Shown here piece after piece: positions 55,297 through 64,000 of a DNA stretch of 64,000 nt. The position numbers were made by a program, and so were the translations under genes. The DNA lies in NCBI RefSeq assembly GCF_007744075.1, contig NZ_CP036266.1:3085748-3149747 (forward strand). The letters run 5' to 3'. Source of the stretch: Gimesia chilikensis (GTDB taxonomy: Bacteria; Planctomycetota; Planctomycetia; Planctomycetales; Planctomycetaceae). The notes beneath the pieces are model-generated. The model saw nothing but the letters and a program-made list of their open reading frames with translations. It did not search any database and was not told where the DNA came from. Each line of letters begins with the position of its first letter. Position 1 is the first letter of the stretch.

Positions 55297-56112
55297 TCAG
55301 GTATGGCTGTGTGATTCATCCGGGAAGGCACCTTCCCGAACTTCACTGGCATAAGCCTGCACTGCTGCAGTGATATCTGATGCCAGATCCGCGTATTTTT
55401 TGAGGAATCGCGGGTGAAATTCGGCATTCATACCCAGCATATCAGGAGTGACAAGCACCTGTCCGTCGCAACCTGATCCGGATCCGATACCGATGGTGGG
55501 AACTGTGACGGTTTCTGTGATGCGTTTGGCAATGGGAGCCGTAATCATTTCGAGTAGAATCCCAAACGCTCCTGCGCGTTCTGCTGCCAGGGCATCTGCT
55601 ATCAACTGGTCTTCGTCCCGTTGAATTTTCCCCATACCTCCCAGAGCACGCACTGATTGAGGTTTCAGTCCCAGGTGAGCCATCACAGGGATATCGGCGG
55701 CAGCAATCGCTTCAATCGTTTTCGCCTGGTTCACGCCGCCTTCAAGTTTGACGGCGTCTGCACCGGTCTCTTTAAGAATCCGGCCGGCATTCTCCAATGC
55801 CTGAGCGGGAGAAACGTGGAACGACATGAATGGCATATCGACGATCACCATAGCCCGCTGAACAGCTCGGACCACCATTTCACCATGATAGATCATCTGA
55901 TCGACGGTCACGGGCAGTGTTGTGCTCTTGCCCTGCACGACCATTCCTAAAGTGTCGCCTACCAGCAGGCAGTCTAATCCTGCTTCATCCAGAAGTTTTG
56001 CTGACAGATAATCGTAGGCTGTCAGCATCGTAATTTTCTGTTGTTTCTGTTTGGCGGCGATGAAACGGGGGACGGTAAACTTTTTCGGCCGTGCTGGCGA
56101 CGCATTCGACAC
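55297..56112 (-). CDS. panB: 3-methyl-2-oxobutanoate hydroxymethyltransferase PanB
   Basis: PanB of 271 residues, which adds a hydroxymethyl group from methylene-THF to alpha-ketoisovalerate for pantothenate and CoA. TAYDYLSAKLLDEAGLDCLLVGDTLGMV gives the metal-binding Asp motif, GGVNQAKTIEAIAAADIPVMAHLGLKPQSV carries further conserved residues, and IGIGSGSGCDGQVLVTPDMLG the late family signature. The length is standard. It is a single-gene unit, convergent with the glycosyltransferase gene (15-base gap). The GTTGCA cluster listed at 56286 lies 174 bases upstream. Confidence 0.96.
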   Translation of the reverse strand: MSNASPARPKKFTVPRFIAAKQKQQKITMLTAYDYLSAKLLDEAGLDCLLVGDTLGMVVQGKSTTLPVTVDQMIYHGEMVVRAVQRAMVIVDMPFMSFHVSPAQALENAGRILKETGADAVKLEGGVNQAKTIEAIAAADIPVMAHLGLKPQSVRALGGMGKIQRDEDQLIADALAAERAGAFGILLEMITAPIAKRITETVTVPTIGIGSGSGCDGQVLVTPDMLGMNAEFHPRFLKKYADLASDITAAVQAYASEVREGAFPDESHSHT

Positions 56113-56285
56113 GGAACTCTCCTTAAAACATGTAGCAGCCCTGGCAACCCGGCCAGGAGATAAGTCATTTAATTATATGATTCTAGACTGATCAGGTCAG
56201 TTTGTGGTTCACAATATGAAAACCAGCTCCGGAATAGCAAGACTCTGATCGCCAAATCTTAGAAAACTGCTCCGCAGTAGCGTGT

Positions 56286-56334
56286 GTTGCATTTTGCGCT
56301 GTCTTATTTTGCAACTAATGTTGCATTATGCAAC
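56286..56334. promoter_or_regulatory. Cluster of four GTTGCA/TGCAAC half-sites
   Basis: Four exact hexamers alternate in orientation: GTTGCA (56286-56291), TGCAAC (56310-56315), GTTGCA (56320-56325), TGCAAC (56329-56334). The inner pairs form inverted repeats with 4-base and 3-base spacers. Such regular alternation suggests a dimeric regulator acting on panB, trxB or an unannotated transcript. No regulator gene is adjacent. Confidence 0.55.
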
Positions 56335-56511
56335 GGGTTCAAGAGTAGCCCCCAAACGGCTAAAAATTATTTAAAACTCTAAAAGACTATATATCAGGCT
56401 CTTAGGGATAAAAATGCGGAAAAAATATTGAGTGGTACAGCTTGTGCAATATACCTATGGCAGCGATGGTGGCAAGCGTTGGCCCGCACTTGCTCCATTC
56501 AGCACAGAAAA

Positions 56512-56551
56512 GGTGCTCCATTCACTTCGGTGTTTTGGAGCACCTTTTTTT
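56512..56551 (+). terminator. Orphan intrinsic terminator (UUCG loop) before trxB
   Basis: GGTGCTCCA pairs with TGGAGCACC around an inner CAC-TTCG-GTG hairpin, followed by seven T residues (56545-56551). It stands alone: the nearest + strand gene upstream ended at 55281, panB is on the other strand, and trxB starts 202 bases later. A copy of TGCTCCATTCA lies just before it at 56491-56501. Confidence 0.85.
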
Positions 56552-56752
56552 GTTTCCTCTTTTCCGTCTCAGCACTTAATCCTGTCCTCCCGGCTTCTGG
56601 AATTCCTACCCCAACTTCAGTAGGATTGTGACACACGCCAGGTTCGTATGCTGGCTGTATTTACCAATCCCTTTCCACTGGCAGATTCATGTACTGAAAG
56701 TTTGTTTCAAGCACTTCAGTCAGGAAGAATGCATCTCAGGAGGATATCAATC

Positions 56753-57805
56753 GTGCCAGAAAAAGTTGTTGTGATCGGATCAGGGCCCGCTGCCTGGGCA
56801 GCCTGCATTTATACATCTCGTGCCAATCTCGAGCCATTGTGTTTCGAAGGAGCAGTGACTGAAGAAAACCGTTTGCAGGGAACACTTCCCCTCGGTCAGT
56901 TGGCATTAACAACCGAAGTCGAGAATTATCCCGGATTTCCTGCGGGTAATCTGGAGTCGTACCTGAATGATTCCATTGAGGAATCCAAACGCAAATATAT
57001 GGCTCCTCACACTGGTCATGGAGTGAGTGGTCCGGAACTGATGGAGCTGATGCGGCAACAAGCCAAAAACTTTGGCACCAAGGTTATCACTGATGATGTG
57101 GTCGACGTCGATTTCTCATCACATCCCTATAAGGTGACTCCGTCAAAGGGAGAACCCGTAGAAGCCCTGGCGGTAATTATCGCAACAGGTGCCCGGGCTA
57201 ATTATCTGGGGCTGGACTCAGAGAATCGTTTTAAGAACATGGGCGTTTCCGCCTGTGCGGTCTGCGATGGAGCGATGCCCCGCTTCCGCAATCATCCACT
57301 GGTGGTGGTTGGCGGTGGTGACAGCGCGATGGAAGAAGCCTCCTACCTGACCAAGTTTGCCTCCAAAGTTTACATCGTACATCGCCGTGATGAATTCCGG
57401 GCCAGTAAGATCATGGCGGACCGGGCACTCGCGAATGAAAAGATCGAAGTCAAATGGAACTCGGTCATCGATGAAGTTCTGGGGAACGACGAACAGGGCG
57501 TGACCGGTGTGCGGATTCGCAGCACCGTCGATGAAGGCCAGACCGAAGAGCTGGAAGCCACCGGCTACTTCGCTGCGATCGGGCATACGCCGAATGTCAA
57601 TTTTCTGAAAGGTCAGATCGACCTGAACGACAAAGGTTTTATCCAGTGGCAGGTTCCCTTCCGCACGAATACAAATGTGGATGGAGTGTTCGCTGCCGGT
57701 GATGTGGCCGATGACAACTACAAGCAGGCAATCACCGCGGCTGGTAGCGGGTGTATGGCAGCCCTGGATGCGGAACGCTGGCTGGTTGCCAACGGTTACG
57801 AATAA
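56753..57805 (+). CDS. trxB: Thioredoxin reductase TrxB
   Basis: NADPH-dependent thioredoxin reductase of about 350 residues. The FAD motif is [18 protein letters not shown], the redox centre is CAVCDGA near residue 170, and the NADPH motif is [40 protein letters not shown] is the FAD end motif. I set the start at GTG 56753 because AGGAGG (56738-56743) lies 9 bases upstream; the frame is open to 56648 without a good leader. It heads a co-directional group with the M24 peptidase, bioF-like and hydrolase genes. It probably recycles thioredoxin in the cytoplasm. Confidence 0.95.
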   Translation: MPEKVVVIGSGPAAWAACIYTSRANLEPLCFEGAVTEENRLQGTLPLGQLALTTEVENYPGFPAGNLESYLNDSIEESKRKYMAPHTGHGVSGPELMELMRQQAKNFGTKVITDDVVDVDFSSHPYKVTPSKGEPVEALAVIIATGARANYLGLDSENRFKNMGVSACAVCDGAMPRFRNHPLVVVGGGDSAMEEASYLTKFASKVYIVHRRDEFRASKIMADRALANEKIEVKWNSVIDEVLGNDEQGVTGVRIRSTVDEGQTEELEATGYFAAIGHTPNVNFLKGQIDLNDKGFIQWQVPFRTNTNVDGVFAAGDVADDNYKQAITAAGSGCMAALDAERWLVANGYE

Positions 57806-57859
57806 GAAGCCGATTTGAAAAAACGCTGAAAACTAATCTGTCTGAAGGGCTATATCGTT

Positions 57860-58999
57860 ATGTTGACAAAAGAAGGATGTCAGGCGCGACAGAAACGATT
57901 GTGGGATGCAGTTCCCGATCATCTGGAATGGATTCTGATTGCAGACCCGCGTCACGTCTTGTACCTCTCGAATTTTGTGGTGCAACCCTGCAGTTTTTCT
58001 CGGGGCGAACGGGCTCTGTTACTGCTGGATCGGGAAAAAGGCGTTACACTGATCGGAGATAATTTCACACTCCGGTCAGCAGCTGCCGAGTTCTATGTAG
58101 ATCACGAGGCTGTTGAAACTTGGTACGACCACAAACATTCGGTCGAAAATCGAGATCACGCCCTGTTTAAAGCACTTGCGTCAGTTGTCCCGCAATTAAA
58201 AGGACGTTCAGGTGCCATCGAAGCTGAATGGCTGCCGGTTGGGGCACTGCAGGAACTGGAAATTACTCAGACCGATGCGACACTTGAATTGGGTAGCGTG
58301 CTGCGTCAGTTGCGCCGTCAGAAGCACGATGACGAGATTGCATTGCTGAAACAGTGCATGCAAGCCTGTGACGCAGGTCACGCCTGTGCCCGAGAAATTG
58401 TCGAGGCTGGTAAGAGTGAGTTTGATGTCTTTCGTAAAGTGCAAGCGGCGGTACTGCAGGCCGCCGGTCTGCCAGTGATTATTTATGGTGACTTCCGGGC
58501 TTCAACGCCTGAGGTCCCCAAGGCAGGCGGACTTCCTTCCGGACATGTTCTGGGCAACGGTGATCTGTTCGTTCTCGATTATTCGGTCGTGATTCACGGA
58601 TACCGCAGCGATTTTACCAATACGATTGCGGTTGGCGAACCGAGTGCCGAGCAGGAAAAACTGTTTGGTCTCTGTCAGGCTGCTATGCAGGGGGGAGAGT
58701 CGACTCTCAAAGCGGGAACCAAATGTGCTGATGTGCATGCCGCAACAGCAGCCCCAATCTGGGATGCTGGATATAAAGAAAACTTCCAGCATCACGCCGG
58801 TCATGGCCTCGGGCTGGGACATCCGGAAGCACCGATTCTCGTGCCGGAGAGCATCGATACTCTTTTGGCAGGTGACGTGGTGACTCTAGAGCCTGGTGTC
58901 TATGTGGAAGGTGTCGGTGGCATGCGGATTGAGCATAATTACCTGATCACGGAAGATGGATTTGAACGGCTCAGCAATCATGTAATTGCACTCAAGTAG
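57860..58999 (+). CDS. M24 family Xaa-Pro aminopeptidase-like protein
   Basis: Metallopeptidase of 379 residues, M24 pita-bread fold, likely releasing N-terminal residues next to Pro. The N-terminal creatinase-like domain spans about 1-140. The C-terminal domain has the five metal ligands: [17 protein letters not shown] (two Asp), [15 protein letters not shown] (His), [13 protein letters not shown] (Glu) and [13 protein letters not shown] (Glu). All five appear intact, so it should be active. There is no signal peptide. It is the second gene after trxB (54 bases) and precedes the bioF-like gene by 39 bases. Confidence 0.92.
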   Translation: MLTKEGCQARQKRLWDAVPDHLEWILIADPRHVLYLSNFVVQPCSFSRGERALLLLDREKGVTLIGDNFTLRSAAAEFYVDHEAVETWYDHKHSVENRDHALFKALASVVPQLKGRSGAIEAEWLPVGALQELEITQTDATLELGSVLRQLRRQKHDDEIALLKQCMQACDAGHACAREIVEAGKSEFDVFRKVQAAVLQAAGLPVIIYGDFRASTPEVPKAGGLPSGHVLGNGDLFVLDYSVVIHGYRSDFTNTIAVGEPSAEQEKLFGLCQAAMQGGESTLKAGTKCADVHAATAAPIWDAGYKENFQHHAGHGLGLGHPEAPILVPESIDTLLAGDVVTLEPGVYVEGVGGMRIEHNYLITEDGFERLSNHVIALK

Positions 59000-59038
59000 T
59001 CGGACTCTTGTAGTTCTTCCCGTCAGGTAGTCGAATTT

Positions 59039-60229
59039 ATGACGTCCTCAGAACTCCCGGAATGGATGGAAACAGATCTCCAGCAGATCCGGGAGGCGGG
59101 GCTGTTTCGTTCACGCAGAATGTTTCAGCCTCTTGCTGGGGGACGTTGTCTGCTTGAAGGCCAGACACTGATCAATTTTTCCAGTAATGACTATCTCGAT
59201 CTGGCACAGGATCCACGACTGGTCTCTGCAGCTTCTGTCGCACTGTCTGAGTTGGGAGTCGGGGCTCGCGCCAGTGCCCTAGTGAGTGGTCGAACCATCT
59301 GGCATGCTCGTCTGGAAGAGCAACTGGCAAAATTTGAAGGGGCTGAGGCGGCTCTGTTATTTCCGAGTGGCTATGCTGCCAACCTGGGGGTGATTTCGGC
59401 GGTCGCTCAGGAAGCAGATACCATTTTCTGTGACCGGTTAAATCATGCCAGCCTGATTGATGGTTGCCGACTTTCGGGAGCCCGGTTTCGTGTCTATCGA
59501 CATGATCAACTGGAGAAACTGAAACGCGAGCTCGCGAAACCCACGGGAGCAGGCCGGAAGTTTATTGTTACCGATTCCGTATTCAGTATGGATGGCCTTT
59601 CCGCCCCTTTGCGTGATCTCTGTGATCTGGCAGAGGAGTTTGGGGCCAGCCTGATCATTGATGAGGCGCACGGTACCGGTGTGTACGGAGGTAAAGGGCG
59701 CGGTCTGGCTGAAGAGCTGGGAGTTGAAGACAGGGTGGCCATTCGGATTGGTACACTCAGTAAAGCCGTGGGCTGCCTGGGAGGCTTTGTTTCTGGTTCT
59801 GAAACATTGATCAACTGGCTCTGGAACCGCGTGCGTACCCAGATTTACTCCACTGCCCTGCCCCCGTCTATCTGTGCTGCTGCCTGTGCTGCACTGGAAG
59901 TCATCCAGACAGAACCAGAGCGGCGCGATCGACTGCATGAGCTGTCCCGCTATCTGAGATCAGGCCTCAAGGAACGTTCTCAACTGACGGTGCCTGCCTC
60001 CACCGGGCCAATTATACCTGTGATCCTGTCCGACCCTGCCTTAACGATGCAGGTGGCGGGGGATCTGCAGTCAGATGGTTTCATGGTGGGAGCAATCAGA
60101 CCCCCCACAGTTCCTCAGGGGACTTCCCGATTACGAATTTCGCTGACCTGTGCCCATCAGAGGGAAGATCTGGAGCGGTTTTTAAAAGCACTGGATGGTT
60201 CACTCGCCAGAAACGGGGAATCCCGATAA
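59039..60229 (+). CDS. bioF: 8-amino-7-oxononanoate synthase-like (alpha-oxoamine synthase)
   Basis: PLP-dependent alpha-oxoamine synthase of 396 residues, closest in layout to BioF, which condenses pimeloyl-ACP (or -CoA) with alanine in biotin synthesis. NFSSNDYLDLAQDPRL is the N-terminal family motif, ASALVSGRTIWHARLEEQLA is the substrate region, IIDEAHGTGVYGGKGRGL has the PLP-binding Asp and His, and GTLSKAVGCLGGF holds the Schiff-base Lys. KBL (2-amino-3-ketobutyrate ligase) and serine palmitoyltransferase share these motifs, and no other biotin genes are nearby, so the specificity is not certain. The frame overlaps the frame of the next gene by 35 bases only if that gene uses its earliest start. 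Confidence 0.85.
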   Translation: MTSSELPEWMETDLQQIREAGLFRSRRMFQPLAGGRCLLEGQTLINFSSNDYLDLAQDPRLVSAASVALSELGVGARASALVSGRTIWHARLEEQLAKFEGAEAALLFPSGYAANLGVISAVAQEADTIFCDRLNHASLIDGCRLSGARFRVYRHDQLEKLKRELAKPTGAGRKFIVTDSVFSMDGLSAPLRDLCDLAEEFGASLIIDEAHGTGVYGGKGRGLAEELGVEDRVAIRIGTLSKAVGCLGGFVSGSETLINWLWNRVRTQIYSTALPPSICAAACAALEVIQTEPERRDRLHELSRYLRSGLKERSQLTVPASTGPIIPVILSDPALTMQVAGDLQSDGFMVGAIRPPTVPQGTSRLRISLTCAHQREDLERFLKALDGSLARNGESR

Positions 60230-60299
60230 GGTATGCAAAACCAGTAACAGAGAGCCATCGCTAGAAATGCTGTCAGAGACTACGATTGAAGAAGCCCAC

Positions 60300-61178
60300 A
60301 TGAATTTTCGTGAACAGATCCAAGAAGAATATCCGTTTACTTCGCACTGGCTGAAGATTGACGGACATCAATATCACTATCTGGATGAAGGCCAGGGAGA
60401 GCCTCTGCTGATGGTGCACGGAAATCCTACCTGGAGCTTCGCCTGGCGGCGGCTGGTGAAGCAGCTTTCCCGCTCTTATCGCGTGATTGCCGTCGATCAC
60501 ATGGGCTGTGGGCTCTCTGATAAGCCCCAGGATTATTCCTATACTCTTGCGGCACATATCGCGAATCTGAAAACCCTTATCACAGAACTGGATCTCAAGA
60601 ACATCACGCTGTTTGCCCATGACTGGGGCGGCGCCATCGGAATGGGGGCTGCGGTCGACCTTCCTGAACGGTTCGGAAAGTTTGTCCTGATGAACACCGC
60701 CGCCTTTCGTTCACAGGAAATTCCCCTGCGAATTGCAGTCTGCAGAATTCCTGTTTTGGGTGCCTGGGGCGTCCGAGGTCTCAATCTCTTCTCCGGGGCT
60801 GCGATTAGGATGGCAGTGGAGAAACATGAGCGGATGACCGGGGATGTCAAAGCCGGTTTTTTGGGGCCATACGACAACTGGCAGAACCGGGTTGCTGTGC
60901 ACCGTTTCGTGCAGGATATTCCTCTGAAGCCTTCGCACCCCAGTTATGAGACATTGAAGCATGTCGAGGACGGGTTAGCACAGTTCAAAGATAAGCCGAT
61001 GCTGTTGGTCTGGGGAGAAAAAGACTGGTGCTTTACCACGAATTTTCTCGATGAATTCGAGCGTCGGTTCCCCCAGGCAGAGACGCTGCGAATTCCGGAC
61101 GCGGGGCATTACGTCTTTGAAGACGCACATGAAATCATGCTGCCCCGCATTGAGCAGTTTCTCCAGCAACTGGTTTGA
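60300..61178 (+). CDS. Haloalkane-dehalogenase/OleB-like alpha/beta hydrolase
   Basis: Alpha/beta hydrolase of about 292 residues in the haloalkane dehalogenase group. MVHGNPTWSFAWRRL is the oxyanion-loop motif, FAHDWGGAIGMGAA has Asp as nucleophile in place of Ser, and GHYVFEDAHEIM has the C-terminal His. The acid residue may lie in LVWGEKDWCFTT. The same motifs occur in OleB beta-lactone decarboxylases of olefin synthesis; planctomycetes often encode an ole pathway, but oleA, oleC and oleD are not in the window. I prefer the ATG at 60300; earlier in-frame starts at 60267 and 60195 lack support. It ends 6 bases before the convergent helicase gene. Confidence 0.85.
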   Translation: MNFREQIQEEYPFTSHWLKIDGHQYHYLDEGQGEPLLMVHGNPTWSFAWRRLVKQLSRSYRVIAVDHMGCGLSDKPQDYSYTLAAHIANLKTLITELDLKNITLFAHDWGGAIGMGAAVDLPERFGKFVLMNTAAFRSQEIPLRIAVCRIPVLGAWGVRGLNLFSGAAIRMAVEKHERMTGDVKAGFLGPYDNWQNRVAVHRFVQDIPLKPSHPSYETLKHVEDGLAQFKDKPMLLVWGEKDWCFTTNFLDEFERRFPQAETLRIPDAGHYVFEDAHEIMLPRIEQFLQQLV

Positions 61179-61184
61179 CGCGGC

Positions 61185-62438
61185 TTAAAAATCACCGAAC
61201 TCAGGATTGATCAGGTGCTCTGTGTTCCCCAGGTGAGAAATCTGTTCCAGTTCCTTGCGTGGTTTTTTGGGGCGGTAGGCTTCAAATTTATCCACCCGGA
61301 ATTCCTGAATCATGTGGTTAATCCGGTTCTCAATATTGGTTAACTGATCACCTTCATCGGGGGCGACGAAGGTGAATGCGGCCCCCTTCAGATCTGATGA
61401 GAGTCTTCCAACTCGTCCAATACGGTGCACATAGTCATCACTGAATTCAGGAATATCAAAATTGATGATGTGTGAAATCCCACTGACATCAATCCCTCGT
61501 CCCATCACATCGGTGGCGATCAGCAGACGGATTTTTCCTTCACGGAATTTTTTCAGTACCCGGTCCCGTTTGGGTTGAGGCAGGTCCCCGTGAATGGCGG
61601 CAACGTCCTTCAGTTTTTTCGAGAAGATCCGATCCAGCTTGTCGGCTCCCCGTTTGGTTCTGGTGAAGACGATGGTCTGTTTCGGGCGTTCCTGGAACAA
61701 GAGTCTTGAGAGTAGTTTGATTTTTCGATCTGGATCGACAGTGATGTAATACTGATCGATGGCATCGACGCTGACTTTGTTCTCAGACAGATCGATCATC
61801 ACAGGCTCATTCATATAGCGTTGTGCCAACCGCTCGACAGGCGGTGGCAGTGTTGCTGAGAGCAACAAAGTCTGACGTTCTTTGGGACACTTGCGGAGAA
61901 TCTTCTCAATGTCTGGTCGGAAGCCGATGTCCAGCATTCGGTCTGCTTCATCCAGAACTGCAAAGCGAAGGGTGTTTAGCTTCAGATTACCACGGTTGAT
62001 ATGGTCGATGACTCGTCCAGGGGTACCAACGGCGATCTGGGCACCTTTCTTTAGCTGGTTTTCCTGGGGGCGAACAGGCTTGCCTCCCACAAGGACGGCC
62101 AGACTGAGTGACTTCGAAGGACAGAGTTTACGGATTTCCACAGCGACCTGTTCGCTCAACTCGCGGGTTGGAGCGAGGATCAGGGCCTGGATTCCAGGGC
62201 GTCTGAGGTCAATCTGTTGCAGAACCGGCAGCGAGAATGCTGCAGTTTTGCCCGTTCCCGTACGTGCCTGGCCGATACAGTCTTTGCCGGTGACAGCGAT
62301 CGGAATCAACTCAGCCTGAATGGGGCTTGGTTTTTCATAACCTGCTTTGCTCAGGTTTTTTAATATTTTGTCATTGAGTCCTAACTGATCAAAGCTGGCG
62401 GTTGTGGTCTTTTTTTTCTTTTTCTTCTTCTGATTCAT
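61185..62438 (-). CDS. DEAD-box RNA helicase
   Basis: DEAD-box ATP-dependent RNA helicase of 417 residues, probably acting in ribosome assembly or RNA turnover. The N-terminus has a Lys tract (KKKKKKK) that could aid RNA binding. Core motifs are all present: the Q motif FDQLGLNDKILKNLSKAGY..PIQ, motif I ARTGTGKT, motif II VLDEADRML, motif III LLSATLPP, then VFTRTKRGADKL, ATDVMGRGIDV and HRIGRVGR. The C-terminal tail is short and polar, with no extra domain. It lies downstream of ftsH in the same direction (67 bases) and is convergent with the OleB-like gene, 6 bases apart. Confidence 0.95.
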   Translation of the reverse strand: MNQKKKKKKKTTTASFDQLGLNDKILKNLSKAGYEKPSPIQAELIPIAVTGKDCIGQARTGTGKTAAFSLPVLQQIDLRRPGIQALILAPTRELSEQVAVEIRKLCPSKSLSLAVLVGGKPVRPQENQLKKGAQIAVGTPGRVIDHINRGNLKLNTLRFAVLDEADRMLDIGFRPDIEKILRKCPKERQTLLLSATLPPPVERLAQRYMNEPVMIDLSENKVSVDAIDQYYITVDPDRKIKLLSRLLFQERPKQTIVFTRTKRGADKLDRIFSKKLKDVAAIHGDLPQPKRDRVLKKFREGKIRLLIATDVMGRGIDVSGISHIINFDIPEFSDDYVHRIGRVGRLSSDLKGAAFTFVAPDEGDQLTNIENRINHMIQEFRVDKFEAYRPKKPRKELEQISHLGNTEHLINPEFGDF

Positions 62439-62504
62439 TTCCTGTAAATTCCTGCTGAGGCAGGAGAAATCTCGCTCTGCGCTGAGGCATCCTGTGCCGG
62501 AGCA

Positions 62505-64000
62505 TTATTCTGGTGGCTGTTCATTTTCTGTATCAGTACCAGCCTGCTTCGCGTTATCCAGGTTCGCTTGTTCCCGAACCGAAACTCCGATCAGACGCTT
62601 GATGTCATTACTGTCAATGGCCTCTTGTTCTACGAGTGCTTTTGCCAGCAGGTCAAGTTTCTCCCTGTTTTCTGTTAAAATTTTCACTGCCCGTTCTTCA
62701 GCAGCGTTTAAGAATCGCTGCATTTCCTGGTCAATGACGTGTGCGGTTTCTTCACTGCACTCGCCTTGAGATTTCATCTCTTTACCCAGGAACGGGTTTT
62801 CATCTGAGTGGCGAAACGCCACAGGTCCAATTACACCACTCATGCCCCACTGTCCGACCATTTTACGTGTGATCTGTGTGGCACGCTTGATGTCGTCAGC
62901 TGCTCCGGCTGTATGTTCACCAAACACCAGCCCTTCTGCAGCACGACCACCCAACATGAAGGCTAACTGCGAGTGGAGTTGTTTCTCACCCATGTTATAA
63001 CGCTCTTCATCGGGCAGCAGTTGTGTCACGCCCAACGCTCTGCCGCGAGGAATGACGGTCACTTTATGCACTGGATCGATCTCCGGAAGCAACCAGGCTA
63101 ATAACGCGTGGCCAGCTTCGTGGTAAGCGGTCATTTCCCGCTCTTTTTCACTGAGAATCTCTTCGCGAGGTGGTCCCATTAAAACACGATCCCGTGCATT
63201 GTCAAAATCTTCTTTGTCAACCTGATCTTTATTGAGCCGTGTCGCAGACAGGGCCGCTTCATTTACCAAGTTCTTCAAATCAGCTCCCGAAAAGCCAATT
63301 GTTCCTGCAGCGATCTTTTCCAGGTCGACATCATCCGAGAGGGGGATTTTCCGCGAATGTACTTTCAGAATCGCGGCCCGGCCCTCTTTAGTAGGGCGGT
63401 CAACTGTGATATGCCGGTCGAATCGCCCGGGACGCAGCAATGCCGGGTCCAGAACATCGGGACGGTTGGTTGCGGCGATTACAATGACGGCTTCATTCTG
63501 TTGAAAACCATCCATTTCACTGAGCATCTGGTTGAGGGTCTGTTCGCGTTCATCATGTCCCCCGCCCAGTCCGGCACCACGAATTCGACCAACGGCATCG
63601 ATTTCATCGACGAAGATGATACAGGGGGCATTTTCCTTGGCGTTGCGGAACAGGTCACGCACCCGGCTGGCACCGACGCCAACGAACATCTGGATAAATT
63701 CCGAACCGTTAATCGAATAAAAGGGAACACCGGCTTCCCCTGCGGTGGCGCGAGCCAGCAGAGTTTTTCCGGTCCCTGGCGAGCCCATCAAAAGCACCCC
63801 TTTGGGGATCTGAGCACCGAGACGCTGAAATTTGGCCGGAGTTTTCAGGAATTCAACCACTTCCTGCAGTTCCGCCTTCGCCTGTTCCATCGCTGCGACA
63901 TCGTCGAACGTGGTCTGTTCCTCGGAAGGCCGGAATCGTTTGGCCGGGCTCTTGGTGAAATTACCAAGCATTCCCGATCCCATGGGATCGGCCGACCGTC
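62505..64000 (-). CDS. ftsH: FtsH ATP-dependent zinc metalloprotease (N-terminus outside window)
   Basis: Membrane-bound AAA protease, here missing its N-terminal membrane segments, because the frame runs off the right edge with no reliable start (a Met codon at 63983 is not the native one; SADPMGS continues across it). [20 protein letters not shown] is the start of the AAA core, [14 protein letters not shown] the Walker [14 protein letters not shown] the Walker B and [18 protein letters not shown] the second region of homology. The zinc site is [13 protein letters not shown] with a later Asp in the [15 protein letters not shown] stretch. The C-terminus ends with a short acidic tail. It probably degrades membrane and misfolded proteins. 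It is followed by the helicase gene, 66 bases later. Confidence 0.97.
   Translation of the reverse strand, partial: RSADPMGSGMLGNFTKSPAKRFRPSEEQTTFDDVAAMEQAKAELQEVVEFLKTPAKFQRLGAQIPKGVLLMGSPGTGKTLLARATAGEAGVPFYSINGSEFIQMFVGVGASRVRDLFRNAKENAPCIIFVDEIDAVGRIRGAGLGGGHDEREQTLNQMLSEMDGFQQNEAVIVIAATNRPDVLDPALLRPGRFDRHITVDRPTKEGRAAILKVHSRKIPLSDDVDLEKIAAGTIGFSGADLKNLVNEAALSATRLNKDQVDKEDFDNARDRVLMGPPREEILSEKEREMTAYHEAGHALLAWLLPEIDPVHKVTVIPRGRALGVTQLLPDEERYNMGEKQLHSQLAFMLGGRAAEGLVFGEHTAGAADDIKRATQITRKMVGQWGMSGVIGPVAFRHSDENPFLGKEMKSQGECSEETAHVIDQEMQRFLNAAEERAVKILTENREKLDLLAKALVEQEAIDSNDIKRLIGVSVREQANLDNAKQAGTDTENEQPPE

Larger units (their letters stand above)
56113..56752. other. Gap of 640 bases before trxB
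   Basis: A noncoding stretch between divergent panB and trxB. It contains the half-site cluster (56286-56334), AT-rich sequence with a TATATA at about 56391, and an orphan terminator (56512-56551), all listed separately. A + strand frame from 56432 to 56623 runs through the terminator and is not credible as a gene. A short leader or small RNA between 56400 and 56551 is possible. Confidence 0.45.

Overview
The window looks like chromosome of a planctomycete of the Gimesia/Planctomyces type. This rests on gene content read from the sequence, not on a marker gene. It holds a DUF1559 type II pseudopilin-like protein followed by a small regulatory-domain lipoprotein, two secreted sulfatases, a large PVC-type (propeller-HEAT-cytochrome c) protein, a Tat-exported Gfo/Idh/MocA oxidoreductase, DUF6807 and DUF1598 proteins, and a Cys/Pro/Ala-rich secreted repeat protein. 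By eye, base composition is moderate (around half G+C). I see no transposase, phage gene, CRISPR array or rRNA.

Layout. 0.3-4 kb: LysM envelope protein, PhnP-like metallo-hydrolase, DUF1444/YtpQ-like protein. 4.0-4.4 kb: a gene-free stretch with a strongly hairpinned element ending in a T-run, the best candidate here for an undescribed RNA. 4.5-7.8 kb: glycogen branching enzyme and a gluzincin-type secreted protein. 7.9-11.5 kb: haem genes hemD-hemE-hemY. 11.5-16.3 kb: sulfatase with C-terminal ligand-binding-like domain, DUF1598 protein, EF-hand/esterase fusion. 16.5-24.9 kb: two small proteins, a flavodiiron-like MBL protein, a 1375-residue double FAD oxidoreductase, a sialidase and a divergent GntR regulator with an inverted-repeat operator candidate between them. 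24.9-31.5 kb: Ntn-hydrolase, phytoene-desaturase-like protein, second sulfatase, zinc-ribbon protein, acyltransferase 3. 31.5-36.8 kb: lipoprotein/DUF1559 pair, a metallopeptidase-thioredoxin fusion and a PEP-synthase-like dikinase without the PEP-binding barrel. 36.9-40.7 kb: tRNA-Leu(UAG), McsA-like protein, CoA-binding protein, DUF6807 protein, Gfo/Idh/MocA oxidoreductase. 41-50.6 kb: ribF, nrnA-like gene, PVC cytochrome, S41 peptidase, cytochrome b/c fusion and Rieske protein. 51-56 kb: Cys-rich repeat protein, His-rich TPR protein, dolichol-phosphate-mannose-synthase-like transferase, panB. 56.2-61.2 kb: a GTTGCA operator-like cluster and an orphan terminator, then trxB, an M24 peptidase, bioF-like and haloalkane-dehalogenase/OleB-like genes. 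61.2-64 kb: DEAD-box helicase and ftsH, cut by the window edge.

Themes. Housekeeping blocks (haem, FAD, pantothenate, thioredoxin, FtsH, bc complex) alternate with secreted polysaccharide-degradation modules (sulfatases, sialidase, FAD proteins, DUF6807, Gfo/Idh) typical of planctomycetes living on sulfated glycans. Many convergent neighbours are packed within a few bases or overlap. The few long gaps (3.9-4.5, 33.0-33.5, 50.6-51.1, 52.2-53.1, 56.1-56.75 kb) therefore stand out and hold most of the noncoding signals reported here.
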